Shown in pieces: positions 11,345-23,204 of a DNA stretch of 64,000 bases (position 1 is the first letter of the stretch; each line of letters starts with the position of its first letter). The stretch covers positions 2,238,501 to 2,302,500 of the forward strand of contig JANCIK010000005.1 in NCBI GenBank assembly GCA_028532985.1. The letters run 5' to 3'. Source of the stretch: Stropharia rugosoannulata (taxonomy: Eukaryota; Basidiomycota; Agaricomycetes; Agaricales; Strophariaceae). The notes under the pieces were generated by a model. The model did not search any database. It was not told where the DNA came from and saw nothing but the letters and a program-made list of their open reading frames with translations. The position numbers and the translations under genes were made by a program.

Positions 11345-12542
11345 ATGTTCAAGCGCGTAGAAAAGCGACGTCTCAAGAAAGAAGAGGAAGAAAAACTCGG
11401 CCTCGATGAGGACATGAAAGAGATTCTTGGAATGCACGACACAGATTCGGAGGAGTCGGCATCTGACAACGACGACTCTGAATCTGACGAAGACGACGAG
11501 GACGGAGAAGAGAACGAAGTTACAGACCAAGAAAACGGCATGTTCGACGCCGAGGAAAGCGAAGACGATGATGCTGCAGACGCGGAAGATCCTGATGTCA
11601 CTGTTAGCCAGGCGCTGGATGACCCTATCTACGTTGTCTCTGTTCTACCCGAGGTCAAGGCCTGCATTATCTGTCCTGGAAAGCTTCTCAAGGCTGCTAA
11701 AATGGTGCAGCTGCACCGCATATCCAATGCATGTACGCTTCCACTTGACCATCCCTCCGTCCTTAATTAAATGAATTCGACATCGTTTGCGATGCCCGTC
11801 TACAGGCTCATGAACGCCGACTTAGGCAGTTTAAAGCACTTGCCGCAGAGGCTGAACCGAGCGAAAGCGCTTGGGAGGTCCTTCAGCGCGGCGCAGAGGA
11901 GAAACCCAAGCTTTCATTAGTTCCTTCTGAAGGCGCTACGTCTAAACGAGCAGAAAAGAAGGTATTATCTTCGACCGCCTAATTGTGTGCGCCATTCTCT
12001 AAATATATCACATTCTTGCTTTCCAGAAAGCACAAGCCGCCAAATTGAAATTACGTCGCGAAAAGGCAAAGGCCAAACGGGCCAAAGACGCCTTAAAGAA
12101 GAAGACTGCTACCCCTACGAGCAACTCAGAACAAACTACAAATAAGAAAGCCTCAAAAGAAGATTCTGTGCTGTCTTCGCAGAAGGATGAAGTGGTCATA
12201 AAACCTGCGACATCTTCCCCACCCAAAAAGAAGCGGAAAGTGGTTGAAACAACCATGGACAATGATGCTCAGCCAAAACTTGCTAATAAGGAGGCTCTAC
12301 CAAAACCGAAAAAGGCGAAGAAGTCGAAACCCCAAGACGAGGGAAAAGGGATCCCTACTGTTCTATCTAATTCCCCCTCGTCCAAGGATCGTTACACAAC
12401 AGAAACGAAAGAAGCGGTCAAGGATGTTGCCCGGTCAATATCAGATCGTGCAAAAAGTGCACGCCAGCGCGCTGTTTCCAATCTTGAAGGCGGAAAGAAC
12501 GAGCTGAAGCCGCGTCGGAAGAAAGCTAACTTATTGTTGTAA
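11345..12542 (+). CDS. Lysine-rich, probably nucleolar protein with a C2H2 (matrin/U1-type) zinc finger
   Basis: Exons 11345-11728, 11806-11961 and 12027-12542 join in frame to 351 residues. The N-terminus has a basic patch (MFKRVEKRRLKKEEEEK) and a long Asp/Glu-rich tract (about residues 35-85). Next comes a finger CIICPGKLLK...H...H with spacing C-x2-C-x13-H-x5-H, followed by ERRLRQFK; the last His lies on exon 2. The C-terminal half is Lys-rich and disordered, with nuclear-localisation-like clusters such as PPKKKRKV. Acidic and Lys-rich tracts together are typical of nucleolar and ribosome-biogenesis factors, but that role is inference. Keeping the finger whole requires a GC-AG first intron (11729-11805). 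A GT donor at 11704 would also keep the frame but would delete the first His. Confidence 0.75.
11729..11805 (+). other. Candidate GC-AG intron in the zinc-finger gene
   Basis: The exon ends AAT and is followed by GCATGT; the acceptor is CTACAG before GCTCATGAACGC. This joins RISN to AHERRL and preserves the second His of the finger. The nearby GTACGC donor (11732) is in the wrong phase and gives a stop. Confidence 0.5.
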
Positions 12543-12951
12543 TTCAATAGTACTTACTTCCGGATGAAACGATGGAATTCTTTCAACGTCAACTCTGAAC
12601 CAGTGGACTGCCTAACTCTGCCTAACCATGGTGCCTACTGCCTGTGTTCTGTCCTGCCCTTTTTACATGCTATATCAATATCCGGCCAAGAATGCTCAAG
12701 CTATATTCACCAGAAATGCGCATGAAGTTATAGACTACATCTAAACATATATCATTTACCAATGATGCATGCGTGTAGTTGCTACAGCTTCCCCTGCGAC
12801 GTTAGTGATTATTCAGTTCTACGTCAAATAAATAGAGTTCACATATGCCTGGTTTCCGAATTAACAACATCCAAAAGTAATGAAATAAAGTCCACGTGTA
12901 CAATAAAGATATAAGCATAGAAAACGAAGACGAGTCCCAAAATACCACCCC
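12543..12951. other. Convergent 3' UTR region, no gene seen
   Basis: Lies between the 3' ends of the zinc-finger gene (+) and the kinase gene (-). It is AT-rich with no coding signal and probably holds both polyadenylation regions. Confidence 0.65.
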
Positions 12952-14721
12952 CTAAGACAAGCTTTGAATGACCCTGTCCGTCATGGCAATCACCTGCAAC
13001 CATTCTTTCAGTTATTATGCTAAAGCATAATTGATGAAATATAGTACCTGGTTAATATCTGGTCTATCAGCAGGGTTCACCTTAAGCATACTGTCGATAA
13101 GATTTTTGAGGCCTTGGGAATATGCCGACTGAGGATGTGTATATTGGGCATTGAGCACGGCCATTGCTATTGATCCACCTTGCTCTGTCGTTTGCGTGTT
13201 CTCGAAGGGCGAATGCGAATATGCGAGCGCATACAGGGTACAACCCAACGACTACATGGAAAGGAATACTGAGAAATGCAAAAGAGCGCAACAAACAGGA
13301 AGCATACCCAAATATCCACTTTCTCGTCTATTGTCTGTCCAGTCTTAACATCAAACAATTCAGGGGCCCTGTAAGCCATTGTACTTTGTTCCGCGGCAAT
13401 GTCCTGGAAGAAATATATGCAAGCAAGTAAAATAGGTAGCGATAAACATACCTGCTGCAAGAGTGCTTGTGAGCGATTTTCGATATGCACTCGTGCCTGC
13501 ATTGTGCTTCCGAAATCCATTAGAATAGGCGTCTTTCCGTCATCAGCGATCATTATATTTCTGCAATACTGTCAGCGATGGTGTTCGCCCAAGCAGAGAA
13601 TCGGACGGACCCCGGTTTCAAATCACGGTGAGCGTAAGGGACAACTTCTAGGGCCGTACCCTCCTGTCGCACATGTTCCAGCTCTTCATCTCCATCGAAC
13701 ACCAGCTCAGTCTCTTCTTCAGATTGGTGTCGCGTCACCAGTGGAACGCTTGCGGAGACACCATCGTACGAGTACCCGCCCTCTGCGTCACCCTCCGCCT
13801 GCGGAAAGCGCTCGTCTTCGTCCTCGTCTTCCTCGTGATTAGGAGAAGGCCGTTTGCCCTTGTTGACGGCTGCGGCCTGCTTGGCAGCTGCAGCGGATTT
13901 TGGCGTCGTGGGACGGTACTCGTGCATAGCGCGCACGGCCAGACAGGTGCCATGAAAGAGGCGGACCATTTCTTGCTCAGGGAAGTGGCGCCCATTTACT
14001 ACGTTGGCGTTAATCATATCCTGTAGATTACCACGCTGCGCAAGGGTGAATAAAAGATACACAGAGTAGAGCACTCGTTTCAGGTACCTTGTAAAGCGGT
14101 AAGAAGAGGTACACGATTTGGCCGTCGCCTTCAGGATCTTGAACAACGGCAGAGTCCTGCAATATATCAGCATATATGAAGTCGTATTGGCTAGGTAGTC
14201 GTACTAGTATTCGGATTATATTTGGATGCCTTTGCGGTTTTCATTAGACATTTGGCCGGTGTAAACCATACTAGCGACTCACTTGAACCGGCGATATGCT
14301 TCAACCTCCCTCATTGCCTCCTTGACACCTTGCGCACCAGTAGGGCAGCGTATTTTTTTGAGTGCGAATTGCCGCTGTAATGCGCCCAGATCATTAGCGT
14401 CTTCACTGGTGGAAGCATTCCGGAAAGCCACATACACCGCTGTGTTCGTCCTGGGCCAGATACACGAACGAGAAACCGCCTTCGCCCAAAACCTTTATGA
14501 TCTGAACTGTACAATTGCATTTCAGCGCCTATATTCCTTGCATTACGATTACGGACAAGCAGAGCTCAGTCCGTTCGGAATAGTGACAACTCACACGTCC
14601 GGCCGTTGATCTTCACCTTTGGCGTTTGCTGGCACAGGCAGGCAGAGAGGGCCCATACAGCGTCCTTTGCCTGATCCCGCAGGTTCTCGAGAGTGCGGAT
14701 GAGTTGTGGTGGTAGCGCCAT
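12952..14721 (-). CDS. Serine/threonine kinase of the STK16/ENV7 (NAK) family
   Basis: The start MALPPQLIRTLENLRDQ at 14721 is followed across introns by the glycine loop VLGEGGFSFVYLAQDEHSG, the lysine strand QFALKKIRCPTGAQGVKEA, the alpha-C glutamate in AMREVEAYRRFK, and QIVYLFLPLYK|RGNLQDMI. Then come the catalytic loop AHRDLKPGN|IMI, the DFGS metal-binding motif (ILMDFGSTMQAR) and the activation segment AEQSTMAYRAPELFDV. The C-lobe gives DIW|SLGCTLYALAYSHSPFE and LKVNPADRPDINQ, and a last short exon VIAMTDRVIQSLS ends at 12952. STK16/Env7 kinases are usually palmitoylated and act at Golgi or vacuole membranes; Cys residues occur near the N-terminus (ACLCQ). An unusual acidic Ser/Pro insert of about 80 residues (13920-13650) separates AVRAMHEY from the HRD loop. 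Exon ends are approximate. Confidence 0.92.
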
Positions 14722-16891
14722 TTTGAGTGGTAAGGAGGCTGCGCAATGCAAGCGCAATGTGCTAATGAGCGCTGCCCGGAATTGTTGATCCCTGTCGCAA
14801 GCACGTGGGAAAGGGAACTTGTATGTCTCTAATTGGCTACACCATTCCCCTCTTGTATTTCAACGACCATGCCGTCGCTTGAATGTCTCGACTCGCCATG
14901 ACCCGCGTTTATGAACGACTTTATAACAAGTAGAAGATATTTTCGAAATTCTACGCAGAAAAGGGCGTTGCTATTGGGCGCTCCTTCACACGTTCTCTGC
15001 TCAATATCAACACAGCTTATACTGTGGTAGCATTTCTTTTCCAAGCACAGGGTCACCTTTTTGTTACATACTAACATGCCAAGAGACCAAGAGACAAACT
15101 AACAGACATATCGGTACATTTTTCAAGAGTGCAAGCTCAATGGAGCTGTGCAAAGAACAATTGGGCAAGTCTTAAGGACCTTCGAGTTCACAAAACTAAG
15201 CCTAGAATCCTACGTTAGTTATATAGAGGCCAATTACAGAGATACACACTACTGATAGGCGTGACGCTTCCGGAAAAGGTTTAAAAGATCCCAATCACAT
15301 GTAATGTTGTCTAGATTGTAATGCGTGTAAGAAACTTGAGAAGCCTTCAAGTTAACAAGTATCACTGATTGAGGACGTAGAAGCAATCTCTCAGAAAGTC
15401 TGGTCATCTCTGCAATGCTAGCAGTCTTTATTTTTGAAGGTATGATGTCCCCTCACTTACAATCTTCATCAGAACTGATTCTGAGACTCATCATACGTAC
15501 AAATGGGTCCTACGGAATCTGTCGAAACACTATGGCTCGCATGGGTATGATCCTTACCATACGGGCTTTGGTGACTGTAACATTTGTTTTTCATACCTCT
15601 TCCCAAAAAAGAAATCCATTAACCTGATTTGGAATGGTACTAGTATTTCATTACCGCAGTACGCTCCATGATATTTACTGATAGACACCAGCAGGGAAGA
15701 AATCATCGAAGTGACTTGTGAGTTGTTGGATTGTATGGCCTCAGACTTTTTTAAATTATGTATGAGGAGTTCTGACACCACTACCAGTGCTCCTCGCTGC
15801 CACAACAACACTTGGCAAAACACGTGTAAGACATCCAGGTTTTGTTGTGGATTACAAAAACAAATCTTGCCTTCTAGGGCTCTCTAACGTATGGTTCGTT
15901 TCTCGAAGAAATACTAATGTTCATATGCAAGGATATTCAGAAGCGGTTATTAATTAAATGCCCCACTTGTGATTCGTACAATGGTGGCAACTTTGGTACT
16001 CTAGTGCCAAGCTGATGCATACACTGCGCGGCCTTCACTAATTGCAAGGAGAAGCGGGGTGATGAAATGTCAATGCTTTGAATTACTCCATGCCTTCCCA
16101 CAATAAGTTGAGTAATGCAAGTAGTTACGGCATTAATCCTTTTGACACCCAACTATCCATCTCGGAATCCACTTCATCTACCGCGCTTCTTTCAATTCCT
16201 TCACAGATACAATGTCCCCTACAAGCTTTCTAGCACGGGTTCGCACTACGAGCGGTCGCCGAAGTGACAGGAAGTAGATGCATACAACGACCGCCTGGAC
16301 GTGCGGCCTTAGTCCAGACACCTCCCCGAGGTATCACTGGAAGGGAAATAACCAGCATGTATGCCCATAGTGACATACCAGTGCTGAATATTATTAATCT
16401 GCCTTGATCTAAATGCTCGCGCAAGAAGATGAGGTCTTCCCAGTATATATAATACCAATGTAGAGTGAGAACTGGTGGAGACGACCACCCCCGCCGACAC
16501 AGCTCTCCCGGCGAGCGGCCCTCGGTGAAGTAACCGAAGGTACTGATTCATGGCTCGGCCTCTTTGAGATGGCCAAAGAAGTATTGACAGCCATATGCAG
16601 CGCTACTGCATTGGTGGCCTGCATGACTGGTTATCCAAGCACTAATTTCCCAAGGTTCCAGTATTTCCACCCCCCACCATTTTGCACATGACGATCTAGA
16701 CAGTGAAAGGCTAAAATATTCTGTCTTTCCACAGGACAAAAAGTAGACTACATAGCCAGATGACGAGAAGCAACTCCCATATATAGGAATCGAACAACTG
16801 ATGGGAGGGACAAAACGCCCAATGGGCATGCCAGTACTCGCATCGCGATGCGTGCTGTAGAGATAAGAATGTTCAGGCGACCTTGGTATTA
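14722..16891. other. Gene-poor region, 2.2 kb
   Basis: AT-rich with many short frames on both strands and none with a domain motif. The right part (about 16200-16890) may hold the unresolved 3' exons of the adjacent F-box gene. I found no transposase, reverse transcriptase, terminal repeats or tRNA-like folds. Confidence 0.5.
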
Positions 16892-18007
16892 CGGATACTA
16901 CCACAGTGCGTACCTCCATACGTAGAGCCTGTTTATCCTTCTTCTGCTGGCTCCATACTGCAAGCGCAGCATCACCTGTCTGACAGTCTAGCTGACGCAA
17001 GTACTCGCGCGCACTGGGTCGATAATATATAGACTTATTTCTCCCCACTGCGCGCTCTATTATCATATGCTGCTGCTAAGCGCTGATCCCCTATAGGAAT
17101 AAATAATTGGCTTACTTTGCGGTGCAAAAAACGGGAAGATCGTTTCCGGTTTTTCGATGTAAATGTCCTCTGGCAGGCAAAGGCCAAGTTCATCTTCTGA
17201 CATAAATCTATCCAAAAGAGAGCAAGTGTCAAAGCTCAATTATGGACAAAATAGTGGTAGTAGAAATATATTACTCACTGTTCTTGGATACACTTCGTGC
17301 AGCATCGCACACGGCATAGCCAGGCAACATCGTGGACCCCGGGAGCCAGGCAGGACTATAACCAACAGAAAATGATTCAGCAAAGCTGTATGAGAAGTTG
17401 GATCAAACAGGAGCGGTCGCATGGATGGGCCAAGCGGTCCGCCACTGCCAAGTGCGGCATCTCATTGTTGTCAAACGGGATGATACAGCGTGTCATAGAT
17501 CGTACATGCCCTAGTAAATGAGCAAAGCCAGACTTACATGGCACCAGTCGTCAAACACGAGAGAGGCGTATTGACGCTCTGTCATGTCCGTGGGACATGG
17601 AGGGAGGGCGCGGACGGCAGCGAGTGATGAACGCCAAATACTACGGGCATGCCCTTCGTTAGTAAGAAACGCGTGCAGGCTCTTCGATGCGCGTGAGAGG
17701 CTGAGAACATCTTTTGGATGCAAATGGGCAAAGATCTAGGAAAATTAAGTATTGAAAGCCTCATCGCATACTACCGTCGACGCACCTCATACAAAATGTC
17801 TACCGGCATGCTAGTAAGTATCGCCAGCGACCCATCTAGTCCTTGCAGAAGGCGGCACTCGGGCTCCGTGGATTGTGGATATAGTTCATGGCAGATGATG
17901 TCGACTTCCTCAGGCTGCAAAACGGAGTCAGATGACATGACCTTTGGGCCATTTATCTGTTTAGCATAGCGCGCTGGGAGTAGGCAGATGTGGGCAAACA
18001 GGGACAT
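16892..18007 (-). CDS. F-box domain protein (3' end unresolved)
   Basis: The start is taken at MSLFAHICLLPARYAK (18007). The F-box is split by an intron: LTSMPVDILYE then IFAHLHPKDVLSLSRASKSL and HAFLTNEGHARSIWRSSL. Next are PCPTDMTERQYASLVFDDWCH, a partner-side segment common in Agaricomycete F-box proteins. Further down, DELGLCLPEDIYIEKPE (about 17200-17130) and YYRPSAREYLRQLDCQ with WSQQKKDKQALRM (about 17025-16910) fit the C-terminal part of the same family. F-box proteins recruit substrates to SCF ubiquitin ligases. The usual Cys-rich segment after DWCH does not read clearly, and I could not find a convincing stop. The gene may continue to about 16200 or may be decaying. The listed left end is the limit of recognisable sequence. 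Confidence 0.6.
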
Positions 18008-19783
18008 GGCTGTCGGGTAATGGGGACACTGCGATGGTGGTCCGAAGCTTTATAGGAAATATTCAATAGAGTGGTTTGGAGAGACGATGGCCGATGGACA
18101 AAATTAGAACCGTAATATGCCCATGTCAATGATCGTAGCCCGCTCCGGCGCCGATGATGTACTCGTACACATTTACTCCGGCTTTGCGCCTCTAAAATAA
18201 GATCAGAATGGGTGATGACTGCTGCCCATACAATCTTGTAAAGTTTGGGCAGGTGCTAGAGTTGGTGTATATCATCAGTAGTGATGATGATGATCTTGAA
18301 TGACTCGGGGGATGCGGAGGTTTGAGCGCCTGCTAATCTTACCTACAGTGGTGGGCGCAACAGATCTTCCAAAAAGAGGAAGAAGGTCGTTTGAGAGATG
18401 TGCGCATAAATCCGTCTATACTGAACATATGACTGGATTTGCATACTGGCGAACATTCAAAAAAGCTCGTCCTCGCCACTTAGTGTAGCTTGGGTGTAGC
18501 CTTGTTGATGACGAGCTTTTGTGTAAGGATGCTCAAGGATAGTCCTTGGGCGCGCCCAAGTTGAAACTCTGGCCAATGGGAGTAACCAAACACGGACGTA
18601 CGCTATTCTATGGCGGTCACATCGCGGGACAACTTCAATGGGTGGTGACTGACCGGACATGCTCAGCCCATCTGTATAAAACAAGTGACTGTAAGATAGA
18701 AAGTGGTCGTCATTTTTGGCCAAGTGAGAAGCAAATGTGCCGCGGAATAACAGTGTTTGCATTAAGTTTGCAAGAAAGAACGAGTTGTCATCGACCAATC
18801 GTCGACATCTAGGGTGAATTTCCGTTGCAGCGAGCGTGCCGAGATGGTGCCGAATGATTTCGAGTCTACTTTGGGTGCAGACAAAGTACAGAAATGGTTT
18901 GCACAACTATTGCAATATCAAAGGCACCGCCTGAAACACTCTGACTATCCCAATACTTGAGACGAAGCAGCCAAAAATAAAAATGAGTAAATGAGTCTAA
19001 AAAGTCCGAAGATGCTCGAGAGCACGGAGCTTTCAAGTTCGGCGCACCCTTGTCAACTATATCTGGTCGCAATTTAAATTCACAAAAGCTTGAAAAAACA
19101 TCTATATAGGAGACGGCTCAATACTCAAAGCACTGACGTATATGTCCTCACATCTTTTCGCTTTGATGTGTACACACGATCTAAAGTTGTGGATCAACTA
19201 TTGACGTTGGTCTATTGTGAGCTCACATCGCGAAGCGTCTGTGGTCACAATTCTGATTTGAAGTATATACAGCCATCTGCATACCTATTTTTCGGTTATA
19301 ATATGGGGAATTTTATTTTTATTGCTTCAAATACAATAACTTCGAAGCCTGTAGTGGAAAGTTTTTTGTTCTGATGTTTCAAGTGGATTTCCTCTAGTGC
19401 AGGCTAAAGAGTAAAGTAACAGCTCAGCCCCTTCACCACGAAGACTCCCAGTGTCTTATAACTATCCTTTATGTACCGCATCTATTATGAGTCTATCTCA
19501 ACATCATATACGTGACTAAGCAGAGTTGTATGTGCTGGAAGCTGCTGGAAGAGACTGGAAGAGACTGAGCTCCGAGAACATCATGTATGTCGTAAGAAAG
19601 ATAGTTATAGTATTATTTGCCTAATGTGGCAAGAAGTATTCAAGATATTAATTGTGACCGAAGAGGTCTTGGTCTGATATCCCCGAGATCCACAAAGCCA
19701 ATCATACATAGATAGCGCCTGAGTAGAACAGAATCAATAGCTGAACAGTGTACAGGTTCAAAAGATGCCACAAAATAGGGCAA
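18008..19783. other. Gene-poor region, 1.8 kb
   Basis: Holds the F-box promoter and otherwise no supported gene. An 11-bp perfect inverted repeat (18461-18471 and 18510-18520) and a short imperfect CTGGAAGAGA repeat (about 19540-19566) are the only structures noticed. Confidence 0.5.
18461..18520. repeat. Perfect 11-bp inverted repeat with 38-nt loop
   Basis: AAAAGCTCGTC at 18461-18471 is exactly complementary to GACGAGCTTTT at 18510-18520. It could fold as a hairpin in RNA, but it lies in non-coding sequence and may be chance. Confidence 0.4.
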
Positions 19784-22574
19784 TCACTCATCCCAACCTC
19801 CAAGCTCACGCGCCCACTTGGCTTTCCTCATCTCCTTCCTCTCATCATCGCCAAGAACGGCCCACGCCTCAACTCCACCCACGCTCTCTATCATCTCCTC
19901 CTCCCACTTCTCTTCCAGCTCGAGCTCCTTCTTCGACTTCTTCCGCGGCGGCGGCGGCGGAGGGGGAGGGGGAGGCGTGCGCCGGTTCGGATGGAGCGAT
20001 GCGATGCGCGAGAGCATGCTTCGCGACGACTTGAGCAACGGGGAGTACGCGAGCGGCGCGGGGCGCGACGCGGACTTGGACTTGGACGAGCCGCCCAGTG
20101 CAGAGCTGGCAGGAGGATGCGGGGTGGAGAAGGGTGATCCGGGCATGGAGTTGGCACGCCGGATGAGCTCGGACATTGGGATACCACTCTTGCGCGGAGC
20201 GATTTCGTAGCGCGAGTACAGAGGTGTTTTCACTGCGCTGGGGGGAACCGACGGCCTAGGGTTGGCACCAGGCCCGGGGGTAGAGAACGTCGCCCTTGAA
20301 GGTGCAGGTGCTATATTTTCCTGTAGGCATCATAAGTGCCTGTGAAGCCAGTGAAAGATGTTTCCTAAAATAAGTACCTTATGCACGTTTCCTGTCTCGC
20401 CCCGCTGGTCCTCCTGACTTGACTCGCCATTGTTCTTGCCCAAACCTTTTTTCTCGCTCGGGGTTTGATCATCAGCGTTCAATTCAAGGGAAGGTTCGGA
20501 CGTCTTCGATAAATCATCAGAGATGCCATTCTGCTCCGGTACGTTCCCCTTGGTTTCTTGTTCATCATCTGTAATAACAGCCTTTTGTAACTTCTTTGAT
20601 CTTGACTTGCTTTTGGGCTTGACACTGGATAGATGATCTGTTTTCCGTTTCTTCTTAGTCACCGACGGACTCATATGGGTATGCTCCATCTCGAACGTGA
20701 GATTCTCATCTTCAGCTTCAGAGTCAACTATGCTCTTGCGTTTCTTCTTGCTCTTACTAACATGGCTCGTCAATGAAGGTCCGGCCTCGGTTAACTCAGC
20801 CTCTATATCGGTCAAAGGGGATGGAAACCTGGAGTCTGTCAAGGCTCCCGTTGGTCCCACTGGAGGTGTAGAGGTTTGGATTGAAGTATTTGACGGCGGC
20901 AGATTAGGAGACTGTGGCAGACGTGATACAATTATTGTATGCCCAGAAGGACCTGCACCTAATGGTCCAAGTTCATCATCATCAGAGTCGACAACAAATT
21001 CGCTACTTTTGAATGTCTCTTTATTCGATGAGCTGCCTTTCGGTTTCTTGTTTTCGCTGGCTTTTGAAGGGGGTCGTACGTGGATGAGAACCTCCATCTC
21101 TACCTTATTCTTGCCGGGAGCATCAGAAGAATCGCTGGCGTCAACGCCTTTGCCTTTCTTCTTGGGGACTTTCTCTTTCCCCTTCTCCTTGTCTTTAGGT
21201 TTCACTTTACTCTTCTTCTTCTTCTTGCTGCTACCCTCCCCCCCAGGATTGAAGTCTTCATCCTGGTCGTCTTCATCGAGAATGATCATCGAACCCCCTG
21301 CGTTCCCGTCATAAATAGAGAGATCAGCCTTTTTGCTTTTCTTTGCTTTGGTTGGAGGTATAATAATGGGGGGTAACATTGTCAAATCAACCATATCACG
21401 GTGTGGCTCATCTTGCGGCAAATCATCAAAATCGAAAGACATCTCAACAGGTCCGATCGATATATTCCCTTCTCGTCCGATGGAAGAAGATGACGATCCA
21501 GCAAAAAAGGTAGCAGGAGGAGGCATACCACGAGGGGGAGAGAGCCCGTAAAGCCCAGTGACTGGGTACACCGATCCAGGTAAGCCTTGAGAAGGCGCAA
21601 GTTCGTCAAGTTCGTCAAAGTCTGGAGTCCTCTTGCGCTTTTTCTTTGACGGACCTTCACCGAATAAATCACCGAATAAAGAATCTGGAGAAGACAAAGG
21701 TCCGTCGGATAAAAAGTCGATGGGCGGAGCACGAGATTTGGGGTCATCGGTGACTCCCGTGCTTATTAAGGGTAAGGGAGGATTAGTTGTAGCAAGTGAT
21801 GACTCCAATGGACGTGTAGTATCATGAGAAGGGGATTTTAGGGCAAGTGGATTGTTATTTGAAGATTCTGTTGTTGGCTGAGGCGCAACACGAGGACGAG
21901 GACGCGGACGGGGTCGAGGTCTCGGAGGAGCAGGGGGATCTTCAATATTATTATTGTGACTGGCAGGAAGAGACGATGTTGAACCTATTTCGTCCAACTT
22001 TACAGAGTCCTTCGCAGGTTTGGGTTTAGATTTGACCTTAGACTTTGACTTCTGCTTCGGTTTAGTTTTCGATGATCCAACTCCAAGGTAGTCGTCGTCG
22101 TCATCTGTGAGTTCTATAACGTCAAGAGGAGTAGGAATTGTTGACTTCGCAGGTCGCTGACGCGTTTTTGCCCTGTCCGCGATGCTACTTGGCATGGGTT
22201 CAAAGTCTGTATACGTACCATTGCCCGACGACACTGGTGCATTATTGTCCGCTCCTTTCATAGAGTAACCCTGAAAGGACGTAAAGTCCGAGACCTGGTC
22301 AGGAATTGCAGACGGTCCAGCGGTGAAATTTGATATTGACGATCGAGCGATTGGCTGGTAGTGACCCGCAGTGAAGGAAGAAATGGAAGATGATTGACGA
22401 ATAACAGACACTCCTGGCAAAAAAAGAGAGAGAACTGAGATGAGTGAGAACGAGGCACCCTATAAACATACGCGTACCTTGCCGCTGTAGACCAAAATAA
22501 GGCATCGAGTCCTCCTCATCTTCGCTACCTGCTATCACTTCGTCAATTGGCAATGGGCAATGGGAATTTTCCAT
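19784..22574 (-). CDS. Large disordered basidiomycete protein with conserved Pro/Lys C-terminal motif
   Basis: Three exons, 22478-22574, 20378-22413 and 19784-20320, join in frame to 889 residues starting MENSHCPLPIDEVIAG. The introns are 64 and 57 nt, both GT-AG. The central 650 residues are low complexity: acidic clusters (ELTDDDDDYLGVG), Pro/Arg repeats (APPRPRPRPRPRPRV) and Lys-rich tracts (SSKKKKKSKVKPKDKEK). The C-terminus is better ordered, with YSPLLKSSRSMLSRIASLH, a run of ten prolines, then KKELELEEKWEEEMIESVGG and AWAVLGDDERKEMRKAK. That last block looks like the conserved signature of an uncharacterised fungal family. The Lys clusters suggest a nuclear protein and the acidic and Lys tracts a chromatin or RNA role, but I do not recognise a domain. 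Function unknown. Confidence 0.82.
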
Positions 22575-23204
22575 GATGTAGAATAAATTAGATTGTACTT
22601 GATTATATTCGAGCTAGTAATATGTTCTGGCACAAAAGCGTTGAGTACAGGTTGGTAATAGCTTTCAAATGTACCCAAGGAAGTGAAGTTGGTGATAGGT
22701 AAGGTAATGAGTAAAGGAATAAGTCAGCCGGTTCCGGAAGGGCGGACCTGACCGCTCCTAAACGCGATCAACAGAATGTGACTAGGTGTGACTCAACGCG
22801 TTCGTGACTACGCACACTTGCCGCGACCTTGCAGCCGCGGCCAACCAAATACCAAATCATCGAATCAGCGAAAGCAAGTCTCGTATTCAAAAGGTCTTCC
22901 GGATGGACATTTATCTTTCCTCCTTTTCCACCATGTTGCCTCGAACGGTCCTCAGGTTGCTGTTGCGCGGGTTATGAAACTGGTCTAGCGAATGTCATCC
23001 ATTATCATTATGACAGGAGAAGGCTTTTCAATCATTTTCAATTGCTTTTCAAAAAATTAGGCTGTGGAAACCGACGGTGAGAGCATCCATGTACCAACGT
23101 GCCCGCAAAGCTCCAACATCCGAATCCGATTAGTCGTTCGCAACATCATGGTACTCCCGTTCGCCGAACCTGGAAAGAGGTGATATTTGACTCGGCCCAT
23201 ACGC
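22575..23204. other. Intergenic region, no gene seen
   Basis: Promoter side of the disordered-protein gene and 3' side of the carboxylesterase gene. Short frames only. No motif seen. Confidence 0.55.

Noticed and set aside
18457..18906. 149-residue minus-strand frame in the gene-poor region
   Set aside because: Composition is like random frames, no motif is seen, and it overlaps the 11-bp inverted repeat.
19945..19980. GCC/GGC simple repeat on the plus strand
   Set aside because: It is the polyproline-coding segment of the disordered protein on the minus strand, not an independent repeat element.
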